A DNA stretch of 64,000 nucleotides from Nocardioides sp. CFH 31398 (GTDB lineage: Bacteria > Actinomycetota > Actinomycetes > Propionibacteriales > Nocardioidaceae). The DNA is taken from assembly GCF_022436705.1 (NCBI RefSeq), contig NZ_JAKUHT010000001.1, forward strand, positions 186,001-250,000. Direction: 5' to 3'. The notes under the pieces were generated by a model. It was given only the letters and a program-made list of their open reading frames with translations. It had not been told where the DNA came from and searched no databases. Positions 17,886 through 26,527 of this stretch are shown here, piece by piece. Numbering within the stretch: position 1 is the stretch's first letter; the number at the start of each line of letters is the position of its first letter. Made by a program: the position numbers and the translations under genes.

Positions 17886-20054
17886 TCAGAGGCCGTTGCG
17901 GTCCACGGTGACGAACTCGTCCTGGCAGGTGGCGTCGCAGTCCCAGTCGGCCCACGAACCGGCGTTGCTGAACGACGAGCCGGACGACAGGTAGGCGTCG
18001 AGGCTCAGCCCGTTCGGCGTGCGGCGGAAGATCACGAGGTCCTCGGCCCCGTCGCCGTTCAGGTCGCTGGCCACGGGTCGCAGCGGTCGGGCGTCCGGGT
18101 CGTCGTCGTTGCTCCGCTCGCCGACGAACCACTTCTTCTGAGCCAGGCCCAGCTGCCCGTCCCGCTCCACGAAGTCCGCGACGCGGATGCGGCGGTTGGA
18201 GCGGCCGAGGTCGGTGAAGACGAGCTCCGCGGCGCCGTCGCCGTCCACGTCGCCCTGGACGATGTCGAGACCGTCGCTCTGCACCAGGCCCGTGATCTCG
18301 AGGTTGCGGGCGGCGTAGTCGAACGCCCCGTCGGCGTAGTCGAGGATCGTGATCTCCCCGGCGCCGACGGAGGCGTCCGAGCCGCGGATCTGCACGAGCT
18401 CGGCCTGGCCGTCGCCGTCGACGTCGCCCACCTCGAGACGGCCGTCGGCCAGGTCGTCCGGCAGCTCGGCCTGCTCCGGGACGGTGAGGCCCTCGTCGTC
18501 GCCGGTGGCCATCGAGACGAACACCCGGGAGACCTCCTCCTCCCCGGGATCGCCGAAGTCGGTGCTGGTGAGGTCGTCGAGGCCGTCACCGTCCAGGTCG
18601 CCCGCGTTGCCGAAGAACGCGCCCTCCAGGTCGCCCGGCTCCGTCTCCGTGGTCTCGCCGCTGGCGTACCGGACGACGATGAGGCCGCCCGCGCCGTACT
18701 CGACGAGGTCCGCGACACCGTCCCCGTCGAAGTCCCCGCTGACGGGGACACCGCTCTCGCTCGGGTCCTCGAAGGGCACCTCCTCCGGGTCGTCGGGGAA
18801 GGTCGTGCCCTCGGAGAGCCACCGCAGGCGGGTGGCGTCCGGGTTGTTCGAGCTCGTCTGGACCATGAGGTCGCCCAGGCCGTCGCCGTCGAAGTCGTTG
18901 CGCGTCGGCCCCGAGGGCCCGTCCTCGGCGCCGCCCGCGGTCTCGCTGCTCCCGCCGTCGGTGAGGGGGTCGACCTCCGGCTCGCCGCCGCCGCCCAGCA
19001 CGGCCCAGGCCCCGCCGGCGAGCACGAGGACCAGGGCGAGGGCGGCCACGCCACCGAGGACGAGGCGGTTGCGGCCGCCGCCGGTCGTGCCGGTCGTGCC
19101 GGTCGTGCCGGTGGCGCCGGTCCGCGTCCCGCCCGGGCCACCGGGCCGGGCCAGGGTCGTCGGGTCGGCGGCGACGCCGATGCCGGAGCTGCCGGTGCGG
19201 TCGAGGGCGGTGAGGTCGGCGCGGAGGGCCTCGGCGGTGGGGTAGCGCTGGGCGGGGTCCTTGGCCATGGCGCGGGCGAGGACGCGGTTGATGCCGGCGG
19301 CGGTCTCGGAGTCCTCGAGGAGCTGGGGGACGGGGGCGTGCTGGTGGGCGAGGGCGACCTCGACGTCGGAGCCGCGGTAGGGGGCGGTGCCGGTGAGGCA
19401 GGCCCACAGCAGGCAGCCGACGGAGTAGATGTCGGTGGCGGGGGAGGCGGGGGCGCCCATGCCGCGTTCGGGGGCGAGGTAGCCCCAGGTGCCGGCGATG
19501 CCGCCGGCCTGGGTCATGGAGGAGCCCTCGGTCTGGGCGATGCCGAAGTCGCAGAGGTAGACGTGGGGTTCGCCGCGGGCGGCGGCGTCGGCGTCGCGCA
19601 TGAGGACGTTGGCGGGCTTGACGTCGCGGTGGACGACGCCGGCGGCGTGGGCGTCGGCGAGGGCGGCGGCGATCTGGGCGCAGACCTGGGCGGCGAGGCG
19701 GGGCGGCAGGACGCCGCGGTCGCGGATGAGCTGGCCGAGCTCGCCGCCGGGGACGAGCTGGGTGACGATGTACGGCGAGCCGGGGGTGTCGGGGCCCGCG
19801 TGAGCGTCGGTGTGCTCGCCGTGGTCGTAGATGGCGATGACGTGCGGGGAGTCCAGGCGGGCGAGGGTGGCGGCCTCGCGTTGGAAGCGGACGCGGAAGC
19901 CCTCGTCGTGGGAGACCGCGCCGGACATGACCTTCAGCGCGACGCGGCGGTCCAGGACGGTGTCGGTGGCGTGGTAGACCACGCCCATCCCGCCCACGCC
20001 CAGCACCGAGTCGATCCGGTACCGACCGATCACGTCACCCACGTCGATCGCCAT
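17886..20054 (-). CDS. Transmembrane Ser/Thr protein kinase with FG-GAP/VCBS-type ectodomain (kinase B)
   Basis: The 722-residue protein has an intact Hanks-type kinase domain: P-loop GVGGMG (19-24), catalytic K41, E60, HRDVKPAN (142-149), DFG (169-171) with a Ser/Thr-containing activation loop (TEGSSMTQ), and APE (194-196). A Gly/Thr linker made of GTT units precedes the transmembrane helix (331-353). The outside part carries six DxDGDGxxD calcium-binding-type motifs, as in FG-GAP/VCBS propeller blades, and ends with two Cys in WDCDATCQDEF. The ATG has a strong AGGAGG ribosome binding site. It lies 109 bases after kinase A and 3 bases before the pseudokinase. It is likely an envelope sensor; the ligand is unknown. 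Confidence 0.9.
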   Translation of the reverse strand: MAIDVGDVIGRYRIDSVLGVGGMGVVYHATDTVLDRRVALKVMSGAVSHDEGFRVRFQREAATLARLDSPHVIAIYDHGEHTDAHAGPDTPGSPYIVTQLVPGGELGQLIRDRGVLPPRLAAQVCAQIAAALADAHAAGVVHRDVKPANVLMRDADAAARGEPHVYLCDFGIAQTEGSSMTQAGGIAGTWGYLAPERGMGAPASPATDIYSVGCLLWACLTGTAPYRGSDVEVALAHQHAPVPQLLEDSETAAGINRVLARAMAKDPAQRYPTAEALRADLTALDRTGSSGIGVAADPTTLARPGGPGGTRTGATGTTGTTGTTGGGRNRLVLGGVAALALVLVLAGGAWAVLGGGGEPEVDPLTDGGSSETAGGAEDGPSGPTRNDFDGDGLGDLMVQTSSNNPDATRLRWLSEGTTFPDDPEEVPFEDPSESGVPVSGDFDGDGVADLVEYGAGGLIVVRYASGETTETEPGDLEGAFFGNAGDLDGDGLDDLTSTDFGDPGEEEVSRVFVSMATGDDEGLTVPEQAELPDDLADGRLEVGDVDGDGQAELVQIRGSDASVGAGEITILDYADGAFDYAARNLEITGLVQSDGLDIVQGDVDGDGAAELVFTDLGRSNRRIRVADFVERDGQLGLAQKKWFVGERSNDDDPDARPLRPVASDLNGDGAEDLVIFRRTPNGLSLDAYLSSGSSFSNAGSWADWDCDATCQDEFVTVDRNGL
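19081..19107. repeat. Three copies of a 9-base tandem repeat in the kinase B linker
   Basis: CCGGTCGTG is repeated three times on the plus strand and encodes Gly-Thr-Thr units of the cytoplasmic juxtamembrane linker. Change in copy number would alter linker length without a frameshift. Confidence 0.7.
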
Positions 20055-20163
20055 GCCTCGGCCTCCTCTCCCCGGGAGGGAAGTGAATCAGACCGAACCG
20101 GGGGTGCGTCGGAGGTCACGGGGTCCGTCGTGCACCGCGGCCCAGGAGGGACGGTCGAACGGC

Positions 20164-22401
20164 TCAGGAGCCGACCTCGTAGGGCCGGTGGACGCTGCCG
20201 TCGGGGATCTTGGCGGCGTAGAGCAGACGGTCGGACAGGTCCACGAGACCGACCGCCTCGTCGAGACCGTCGTCGCCCGCGCGCTGCACCTCGAGCGCAG
20301 TCGCCGGCCCGTCGTCCTCCCCGCGGACCAGCAGCAGGTCGTCGCGCCCGTCGCCGTCCACGTCGCTGGTGCCCACGGCCCGCACGGACTCGGGGGACGT
20401 CGACCCGGCCACGGCGCCCCACCCCGGTGCCTCGGTGACGCGGGCGTCGTCGTCGGCCGAGAACAGGCGGACCTGGGCACCGCCCTCGCGGGGGACCACC
20501 GCGACCTCGTCCACCCCGTCGCCGTCCGCGTCGACCGGTCGGAAGAACGCCCCGGCGAGGTCGGAGAAGACGGTGGACTCCGGGCCCGCCACGAGGTCGC
20601 CGGGACCGTCGGCGAGGAGCACGGTCAGGGTGATCGCGCCGTCCTGGAGGCCGCGGGAGCCCTGGGGCCGGACGACGACCACGTCGTCGTCACCGTCGGC
20701 GTCGACGTCTGCGGCGACCAGGAGGTCGGTGGTCGGGTCGAGGGCGCCCGAGTAGGCGACCTCCGCCGACCCGGCCCGGTCGCCGCCCAGCGCGAGCCGG
20801 ACCTCCCCGCCGTCGACGCCCGGGGCCTCGAAGCCGCCGCCGTCCGGGTGGCCGAGCAGGGCGAGGTCGTCGGTGCCGTCGCCGTCGAAGTCGCCGACGA
20901 TCGGGGGGACCCGAGCGCCGGCACCCGCCACGCTCCACGCGGGGGCACCGTTGACGGGATCCAGCGTCAGCGTGCCGTCGGGCTCAGAGGTGATCCCGAC
21001 GTACTCCTCGACGCCGTCGCCGTCGAAGTCCCCGCGCAGCGGCACGTTCGCCGGGTCGAACCGCGCGTCGGTGAGGTCGGCGGGCGGGCCGGCCCCCGGC
21101 CCGCCGTCGTCGTCGGTGCCGGGCCACGACACGAGGACCGGCCCGGTCGGGCCGAGGCCCGAGACCGCCAGGTCGCCCAGGCCGTCGCCGTCGACGTCCC
21201 CGTGGACCTCGAGCACGCGTCCCGGGCCGGCGGCGCCGCCCGCCGGCCGGCCGGGTCCGGCGTCGGCCGAGGAGGCCCCGAGCACCGAGGCCAGGCCGAC
21301 GCCCGCACCCACCCCGACGACGAGGAGGAGGCCGAGGGCGGCCGCGAGCACCCACCGCCGCCGGTCGTGAGGGGCCCGGCCGCCGGCGCCGCGTCCGGTC
21401 GCCACCGGGTCCGGGCGGGCGCCGTCCCGCGGGCGCCGCACCGACGTCCCGGGGGGCGCCACCGGCCGCGGGACGGGGCGGAGCGTCCCGCCGGCGTCGC
21501 GCGGCAGCGCCAGGAGGTCGGCGCGCAGGCTGGCCGCGTCGGGGTAGCGGTCGGCGGGGTCCTTCGCCAGGCAGCGTCGCAGCACGTGGTCGAGCGCGCG
21601 GCCGAGGTCGTCGTCCCACCCGAGCTGCGGGACCGGCGCCTGCTGGTGGGCCATGGCCACCTCGAGGTCGCTGTCCCCGCCGTACGGCGCGGACCCGGTG
21701 AGGCAGGCCCACAGCAGGCACCCGGCGGCGTACACGTCGCTGGCCGGGGTGGCGGGCGCGCCGCGGGCGCGCTCGGGGGCGAGGTACTTCCAGGTGCCGG
21801 CGACGACCCCGGTCGTGGTGAGCGGGTGCAGGCCGTCGCGGTCGTCGGCCGCGCCGGCGGGCACGGCGGTCTGCGCGATGCCGAAGTCGCAGAGGTAGAC
21901 GTGGAGGTCGTCGGTGCGCACGGCGTCGGGGTCGCGGAGCAGGACGTTGGCGGGCTTGACGTCGCGGTGGACGACGCCCGCGCGGTGGGCGTCGCGCAGC
22001 GCCGAGGCGACCTGGGCGAGCAGGGCGACGGCGTGGACGGGCGGCAGGGGGCCGTGGCGGGCGAGGTAGCTGCCGAGGTCGCCGCCGGCGACGAGCTGCG
22101 TGACCAGGTAGGGCGAGCCGGGCTGGTCGTGGGCGGCGTCGGCCTCGGTGCGGTGCTCGCCGTGGTCGTGGATGACGACGACGTGGGGGGAGTCCAGGCG
22201 CGCGAGCGTGGCCGCCTCGCGGGCGAAGCGGGCGCGGAAGGTGTCGTCGCCGGCCGACACCCCGCCCATGACCTTCAGCGCGACCTCGCGGTGCAGGACG
22301 GTGTCGGTCGCGCGGTAGACCACGCCCATCCCGCCGCGCCCGAGCTCGCCGGTCAGCCGGTAGCGGCTCCCGACGAGGTCGCCGACCCGCGCCTGAGCCA
22401 T
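20164..22401 (-). CDS. Transmembrane Ser/Thr protein kinase with FG-GAP/VCBS-type ectodomain (kinase A)
   Basis: This is the first gene of the three-gene locus, 745 residues. The kinase domain has the P-loop GRGGMG (21-26), K43, E62, HRDVKPAN (145-152), DFG (172-174) and APE (208-210), with a Thr-rich activation loop (LTTTGVVAGT). A Pro-rich linker leads to a transmembrane helix (350-371) and an ectodomain with six DxDGDGxxD-type motifs, ending DGSVHRPYEVGS. Most actinobacterial receptor kinases carry PASTA or NHL domains, so this ectodomain is notable. I chose the ATG at 22401, which places the kinase domain at the usual distance. It is divergent from purD with 122 bases between. Confidence 0.9.
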   Translation of the reverse strand: MAQARVGDLVGSRYRLTGELGRGGMGVVYRATDTVLHREVALKVMGGVSAGDDTFRARFAREAATLARLDSPHVVVIHDHGEHRTEADAAHDQPGSPYLVTQLVAGGDLGSYLARHGPLPPVHAVALLAQVASALRDAHRAGVVHRDVKPANVLLRDPDAVRTDDLHVYLCDFGIAQTAVPAGAADDRDGLHPLTTTGVVAGTWKYLAPERARGAPATPASDVYAAGCLLWACLTGSAPYGGDSDLEVAMAHQQAPVPQLGWDDDLGRALDHVLRRCLAKDPADRYPDAASLRADLLALPRDAGGTLRPVPRPVAPPGTSVRRPRDGARPDPVATGRGAGGRAPHDRRRWVLAAALGLLLVVGVGAGVGLASVLGASSADAGPGRPAGGAAGPGRVLEVHGDVDGDGLGDLAVSGLGPTGPVLVSWPGTDDDGGPGAGPPADLTDARFDPANVPLRGDFDGDGVEEYVGITSEPDGTLTLDPVNGAPAWSVAGAGARVPPIVGDFDGDGTDDLALLGHPDGGGFEAPGVDGGEVRLALGGDRAGSAEVAYSGALDPTTDLLVAADVDADGDDDVVVVRPQGSRGLQDGAITLTVLLADGPGDLVAGPESTVFSDLAGAFFRPVDADGDGVDEVAVVPREGGAQVRLFSADDDARVTEAPGWGAVAGSTSPESVRAVGTSDVDGDGRDDLLLVRGEDDGPATALEVQRAGDDGLDEAVGLVDLSDRLLYAAKIPDGSVHRPYEVGS

Positions 22402-22509
22402 GGTCCCCCCTCGGCTGCTCGCTGGTGTGTCGGGCGATCCTGCCCCACGCCGCCCGGTGAGGCACCCCCTCAGGGACCGCCGGCCCGCCAGGGGGTCCGC
22501 CCGGGGCCC

Positions 22510-22515
22510 TAGCAT
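22510..22515 (+). promoter_or_regulatory. -10-like TAGCAT before purD
   Basis: The hexamer ends 8 bases before the GTG start of purD with no ribosome binding site, a leaderless arrangement. Confidence 0.5.
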
Positions 22516-22523
22516 CGGGGCCC

Positions 22524-23759
22524 GTGGACGTCCTGGTGATCGGCGGCGGTGGCCGCGAGCACGCCCTGGCCCTCGCGCTCTCCCGGGACCCCGAGGTCGG
22601 GGACCTGCACGCGGCGCCGGGGAACCCCGGCCTCGCGCAGGTCGCGACCCTGCACCCCGTCGACGCGCTCGACCCGGACGCGGTCGCCGACCTCGCCGCC
22701 TCCCTCGCGGTGGGCCTCGTGGTCGTCGGCCCGGAGGCCCCGCTGGTCGCCGGCGTCGCCGACGCGGTGACCGCCCGGGGGATCCCCTGCTTCGGGCCCA
22801 GCGCCGCCGCGGCCCGGCTCGAGGGGTCGAAGGCGTTCGCGAAGGAGGTGATGGCGGCCGCCGGGGTGCCGACCGCCGGCGCGCACGTCTGCACCACGCC
22901 CGCCGAGGTGGAGGCCGCCCTCGACGCCACGGGGGCGCCGTACGTCGTGAAGGACGACGGCCTGGCCGCGGGCAAGGGGGTCGTCGTCACCGAGGACCGC
23001 GACGAGGCCCTCGCCCACGCGGCGGCCTGCTCGGGCGCGGTCGTGGTGGAGGAGTTCCTCGACGGCCCCGAGGTGTCGCTGTTCGGGCTCTGCGACGGGA
23101 CGACCGTCCGCCCGCTGCAGCCCGCGCAGGACTTCAAGCGCGCCCTCGACGGCGACGCCGGCCCGAACACCGGCGGCATGGGCGCCTACTCGCCGCTCGA
23201 CTGGGCGCCCGCCGATCTCGTCGACGAGGTCACGCGCACCGTCCTGCAGCCGACCGTCGACGAGATGGCCCGCCGGGGCACGCCGTTCTCCGGGCTCCTG
23301 TACGCCGGTCTCGCGCTCACCTCCCGTGGCGTGCGGGTGGTGGAGTTCAACGCCCGCTTCGGCGACCCGGAGACCCAGGTGCTGATGGCGCTGCTCGACT
23401 CGCCGCTCTCCGAGCTGCTGCACGCCTGCGCCACCGGCCGGCTCGCCGGGGTCGCCCCGCCGTCCTTCCGCGCCGGCGCCGCCGTCACCGTCGTCCTGGC
23501 CAGCCGCGGCTACCCCGCGTCGTCGTCCTCGGGCGACGTCATCACCGGCGCGGACGCCGTCCCCGCCGGGGTCGACGTCATCCACGCCGGCACCGCCACC
23601 ACGCCGGACGGCGACCTCGTCACCGCCGGCGGGCGCGTCCTGGCCGTGACCGCGGCGGGCGGCTCGGTCGCCGCGGCCCGCGAGGCGGCGTACGCCGGGG
23701 TAGCCGCGATCTCGTTCCCCGGCGCCCAGCACCGCACGGACATCGCCGCCGGACGCTGA
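22524..23759 (+). CDS. purD: Phosphoribosylamine-glycine ligase (GAR synthetase)
   Basis: It joins 5-phosphoribosylamine and glycine with ATP, step 2 of IMP synthesis. The 411-residue ATP-grasp enzyme starts VDVLVIGGGGREHALA and has VVKDDGLAAGKGVVV in the ATP-binding domain, GAYSPLDWAPADL, and the metal-binding EFNARFGDPETQ. The length is typical. The start is GTG. It lies 29 bases before purB. Confidence 0.96.
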   Translation: MDVLVIGGGGREHALALALSRDPEVGDLHAAPGNPGLAQVATLHPVDALDPDAVADLAASLAVGLVVVGPEAPLVAGVADAVTARGIPCFGPSAAAARLEGSKAFAKEVMAAAGVPTAGAHVCTTPAEVEAALDATGAPYVVKDDGLAAGKGVVVTEDRDEALAHAAACSGAVVVEEFLDGPEVSLFGLCDGTTVRPLQPAQDFKRALDGDAGPNTGGMGAYSPLDWAPADLVDEVTRTVLQPTVDEMARRGTPFSGLLYAGLALTSRGVRVVEFNARFGDPETQVLMALLDSPLSELLHACATGRLAGVAPPSFRAGAAVTVVLASRGYPASSSSGDVITGADAVPAGVDVIHAGTATTPDGDLVTAGGRVLAVTAAGGSVAAAREAAYAGVAAISFPGAQHRTDIAAGR

Positions 23760-23788
23760 CCCGCTCCGCCGCGACGGGTCGTGGGACC

Positions 23789-25216
23789 ATGAGGCACGTG
23801 AGCGTCCCGAACGTCCTGGCCACCCGGTACGCCGGATCCGACCTCGCCGCGCTCTGGTCGCCCGAGCACAAGATCGTGCTCGAGCGCCGGCTGTGGATCG
23901 CGGTGCTGCGCGCGCAGCGCGACCTCGGCGTGGAGGTGCCGGACGGCGTCGTCGAGGCGTACGAGAAGGCGGTCGACCACGTCGACCTCGAGTCGATCGC
24001 CCGCCGCGAGCGGGTGACCCGGCACGACGTGAAGGCACGGATCGAGGAGTTCAACGCCCTCGCCGGCCACGAGCACGTCCACAAGGGCATGACGTCGCGC
24101 GACCTCACGGAGAACGTCGAGCTGCTGCAGCTGCGCGACTCGCTCGCGATGGTCCGCGACCGGGCGGTCGCGACCGCCGTCCGGCTGGCGCGCCTGGCCG
24201 CCGAGCACGCCACGACGGTCATGGCCGGCCGCTCGCACAACGTCGCCGCCCAGGCGACCACGCTCGGGAAGCGGTTCGCGACCGCGGCCGAGGAGCTGGT
24301 GCTGGGCGTCGAGCGCGTCGAGGACCTCCTCGGCCGGTTGCCGCTGCGTGGCATCAAGGGCCCGATGGGCACCGCCCAGGACATGCTCGACCTGCTGGAC
24401 GGCGACGCCGCCCGGCTCGCCGGGCTGGAGCAGCGGGTGGCGGCCCACCTCGGCTTCGCACGCGTCCTGACCAGCGTCGGCCAGGTCTACCCCCGCAGCA
24501 TCGACTACGACGTCCTGTCGTCGCTGGCCCAGCTGGTCGCCGGGCCCAGCAACCTCGCGACGACCATCCGGCTCATGGCGGGCAACGAGCTCGTCACCGA
24601 GGGGTTCGCGGAGGGCCAGGTCGGCTCGTCGGCGATGCCGCACAAGATGAACACCCGCTCGTGCGAGCGCGTGAACGGTCTCGCGGTCGTCGTCCGCGGC
24701 AACCTGTCGATGGTCGGTGAGCTGGCCGGTGACCAGTGGAACGAGGGCGACGTGTCGTGCTCCGTCGTCCGCCGGGTGGCGCTGCCCGACGCCTTCTTCG
24801 CCGCCGACGGGCTGTTCCGCACCTTCCTCACCGTCCTCGACGAGTTCGGGGCCTTCCCGGCGGTCATCCAGCGCGAGCTGGACCGCTACCTGCCGTTCCT
24901 GACCACCACGAAGGTGCTGATGAGCGCGGTCCGCGCCGGGGTGGGCCGCGAGTCCGCGCACGAGGCGATTAAGGAGCACGCCGTCGCGGTCGCGCTCGAG
25001 ATGCGGGCCGGTCGGGCCGACAACGACCTCTTCGAGCGCCTGGCCGCGGACCCGCGCCTCGGCCTCGACCGGGCCGCGATCGAGGCGCTCGTCGCGGACC
25101 CACTGGAGTTCACCGGCGCCGCCGTCGCCCAGGTCGCGGCGGTCGTGGACCGCGTCGAGACCCTCGCGGCCCTGCACCCGGACGCGGCGTCGTACGACCC
25201 GGGCGCGATCCTCTAG
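23789..25216 (+). CDS. purB: Adenylosuccinate lyase
   Basis: It cleaves SAICAR and adenylosuccinate to release fumarate, acting twice in purine synthesis. The 475-residue protein belongs to the fumarase/aspartase superfamily. The flexible signature loop is GSSAMPHKMNTRSCERVNGL, TSRDLTENVELLQL carries the catalytic region around residue 100, and AGRSHNVAAQATTLGKR follows near 150. The frame is open far upstream, but VPNVLATRYAGSDLAALWSPEHK is the conserved start of the family. ATG at 23789 is used here and GTG at 23798 is equally good. The stop overlaps the convergent small gene by 3 bases in CTAG. Confidence 0.96.
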   Translation: MRHVSVPNVLATRYAGSDLAALWSPEHKIVLERRLWIAVLRAQRDLGVEVPDGVVEAYEKAVDHVDLESIARRERVTRHDVKARIEEFNALAGHEHVHKGMTSRDLTENVELLQLRDSLAMVRDRAVATAVRLARLAAEHATTVMAGRSHNVAAQATTLGKRFATAAEELVLGVERVEDLLGRLPLRGIKGPMGTAQDMLDLLDGDAARLAGLEQRVAAHLGFARVLTSVGQVYPRSIDYDVLSSLAQLVAGPSNLATTIRLMAGNELVTEGFAEGQVGSSAMPHKMNTRSCERVNGLAVVVRGNLSMVGELAGDQWNEGDVSCSVVRRVALPDAFFAADGLFRTFLTVLDEFGAFPAVIQRELDRYLPFLTTTKVLMSAVRAGVGRESAHEAIKEHAVAVALEMRAGRADNDLFERLAADPRLGLDRAAIEALVADPLEFTGAAVAQVAAVVDRVETLAALHPDAASYDPGAIL

Positions 25217-25728
25217 CGACCCCCGGCCCAGGCGCGCGCGAGCCGTGTGGCCCGGCGCGCGAGCAGCGCGCCTGCGACCAGCCGGACGGAGGAGCCGTCC
25301 ACGAAGGCCACCTCGAGACGCCCCTGCCACAGCCAGTGGCGCCGGTGGGCGACGTGCAGGACCCGCTCGCGGGGGACCGCCCAGTGCAGCACCGGGCTCG
25401 GGGCCACACGGACGACGGCCACCCGCCGGTCGGTGACGAGGAGCGCCGGGTTGTCCGAGGCCTCGACCGCGCGCTTGGCCGCCTCCGCGTCGCTGCCCGG
25501 GAACGAGCGCAGCGTCTCCCCGCCGACCATCCGCTCGACGGCGAGCTCGGCGCGGGCGCTGCTGAGGCCAACCCCGTCGAACCGCACCGACCGCCATCGC
25601 GGGTCCACCTGGCCGACCGCCCGCTCGGCCCCGCCGTGGTACATCACCCCGCCCACCGCCAGAGGCGTCTCCCCCGGGACGCAGAGCGTGGCGATGTCGT
25701 CGGCGAACAGCTTCAGCGTGTCGAGCAC
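25213..25728 (-). CDS. Hypothetical protein, possibly PH-like fold
   Basis: I do not recognise the family. The 171-residue protein starts at GTG 25728 (VLDTLKLFADDIATL). The second half has a pattern of short strands (PALLVTDRRVAVVRVAPSPV, RVLHVAHR, LEVAFVDGSSVRLVAG) followed by an amphipathic basic helix. This is the layout of bacterial PH-like domains that bind lipids or proteins; this is only a pattern judgement. It is divergent from the ABM-domain gene, and the shared 108-base gap carries two copies of a palindromic repeat. Confidence 0.55.
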   Translation of the reverse strand: MLDTLKLFADDIATLCVPGETPLAVGGVMYHGGAERAVGQVDPRWRSVRFDGVGLSSARAELAVERMVGGETLRSFPGSDAEAAKRAVEASDNPALLVTDRRVAVVRVAPSPVLHWAVPRERVLHVAHRRHWLWQGRLEVAFVDGSSVRLVAGALLARRATRLARAWAGGR

Positions 25729-25760
25729 GTCGCCATGCTGCCCGCGGGCCCGGTGCGCAA

Positions 25761-25811
25761 ACGCCGAGTCGGCCCGGACGCACGCGCTGGGGACGCCGAG
25801 TCGGCCCGAAC
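25761..25811. repeat. Two inverted copies of the GCCGASTCGGC repeat in a divergent promoter region
   Basis: Copies lie at 25761-25776 and 25791-25811, 31 bases apart, each with the palindromic core GCCGAGTCGGC. They match the reverse complement of the three-copy array at 26427-26513. They sit between two divergent genes and could be protein-binding sites. Confidence 0.6.
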
Positions 25812-25836
25812 CGGACCGTCGCGGGACCATGAGGTC

Positions 25837-26448
25837 ATGTCGACCGCGCACGCCGGCCCTCCGGTCACCGTCGCCATCACGCGCCACGTGCCCGCCGGGC
25901 ACGAGGCCGAGGTGGTGAGCTGGCTGACCGCCGGCATCAGCCTCGCCGAGCGCTTCCCCGGCTTCCTCGGGGCGGGGTGGGTGCGCCCGGACGTCGGCTC
26001 GCAGGACTGGCACATGCTCTACCGCTTCGCGGACTCCTCGGCGCTCGAGCACTGGGAGCACTCGCCGCAGCGCCAGTGGTGGCGCAGCTCCGGTTCGGGC
26101 CTCGGTGTCGTCGAGTCGCGGGTCGAGCGTCGTACCGGCATCGAGGGGTGGTTCGACGAGCCGGTCGAGACGACCGTGGACCAGCCGGCGCCCGCCGCGC
26201 CACCGCGGTGGAAGCAGGCGACCACCATCTGGCTGGCGTTCTTCCCGCTCAGCCTGCTCGTCGGGTGGGTGCTGTCGATCGTGCTGCCGGACCTGCCCAT
26301 CGCGCCGCGGGTCCTGCTGACAACGCTGCTGCTCACCCCGGTCATGACGTACGTCGCGCTGCCGTGGATCACCCGGCGGCTCGCCTGGTGGCTCGCGGGG
26401 GAGCCGGCCCCGTGGCGACGGAGGGCTCGGGCCGACTCGGCGTCCTGA
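25837..26448 (+). CDS. Antibiotic biosynthesis monooxygenase (ABM) domain membrane protein
   Basis: The 203-residue protein has an N-terminal ABM/dimeric alpha-beta barrel domain (about 8-100: VTVAITRHVPAGHEAEVVSWL, FPGFLGAGWVRPD, WHMLYRFADSSALEHWEHSPQRQWW). Two transmembrane helices follow (about 128-150 and 157-177), with a basic tail. This is the ABM-2TM architecture common in actinobacteria; its substrate is unknown. The last residues (RADSAS) are encoded by the first copy of a 32-base tandem repeat that goes on past the stop. Confidence 0.82.
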   Translation: MSTAHAGPPVTVAITRHVPAGHEAEVVSWLTAGISLAERFPGFLGAGWVRPDVGSQDWHMLYRFADSSALEHWEHSPQRQWWRSSGSGLGVVESRVERRTGIEGWFDEPVETTVDQPAPAAPPRWKQATTIWLAFFPLSLLVGWVLSIVLPDLPIAPRVLLTTLLLTPVMTYVALPWITRRLAWWLAGEPAPWRRRARADSAS

Positions 26449-26522
26449 GGAGATGTGTTCGGGCCGACTCGGCGTCCTGAGAGGGTGCGTTCGGGACGAC
26501 TCGGTGTCCTGAGGGGGTGGCG
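26427..26522. repeat. Tandem array of three 32-base repeats
   Basis: Three units begin at 26427, 26459 and 26491. Each starts with TCGGGCCGACTCGGCGTCC (the third has two changes), then TGAG and a variable 9-base spacer. The core GCCGACTCGGC is a palindrome. The first unit encodes the C-terminus of the ABM-domain protein, including its stop. Two inverted copies lie 5' of the same gene. Confidence 0.75.
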
Positions 26523-26527
26523 GGGCG

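Noticed and set aside
16125..20438. A 1437-codon open frame on the plus strand opposite the pseudokinase and kinase B genes
   Set aside because: Its amino acid composition is Val/Gly/Ala/Arg-rich without any domain, while the minus strand has intact kinases in excellent codon bias. It is a by-product of high GC third positions.
26427..26522. CRISPR-like look of three evenly spaced repeats
   Set aside because: Spacers are only 9 bases, there are three units and no cas genes, so this is a short tandem repeat.
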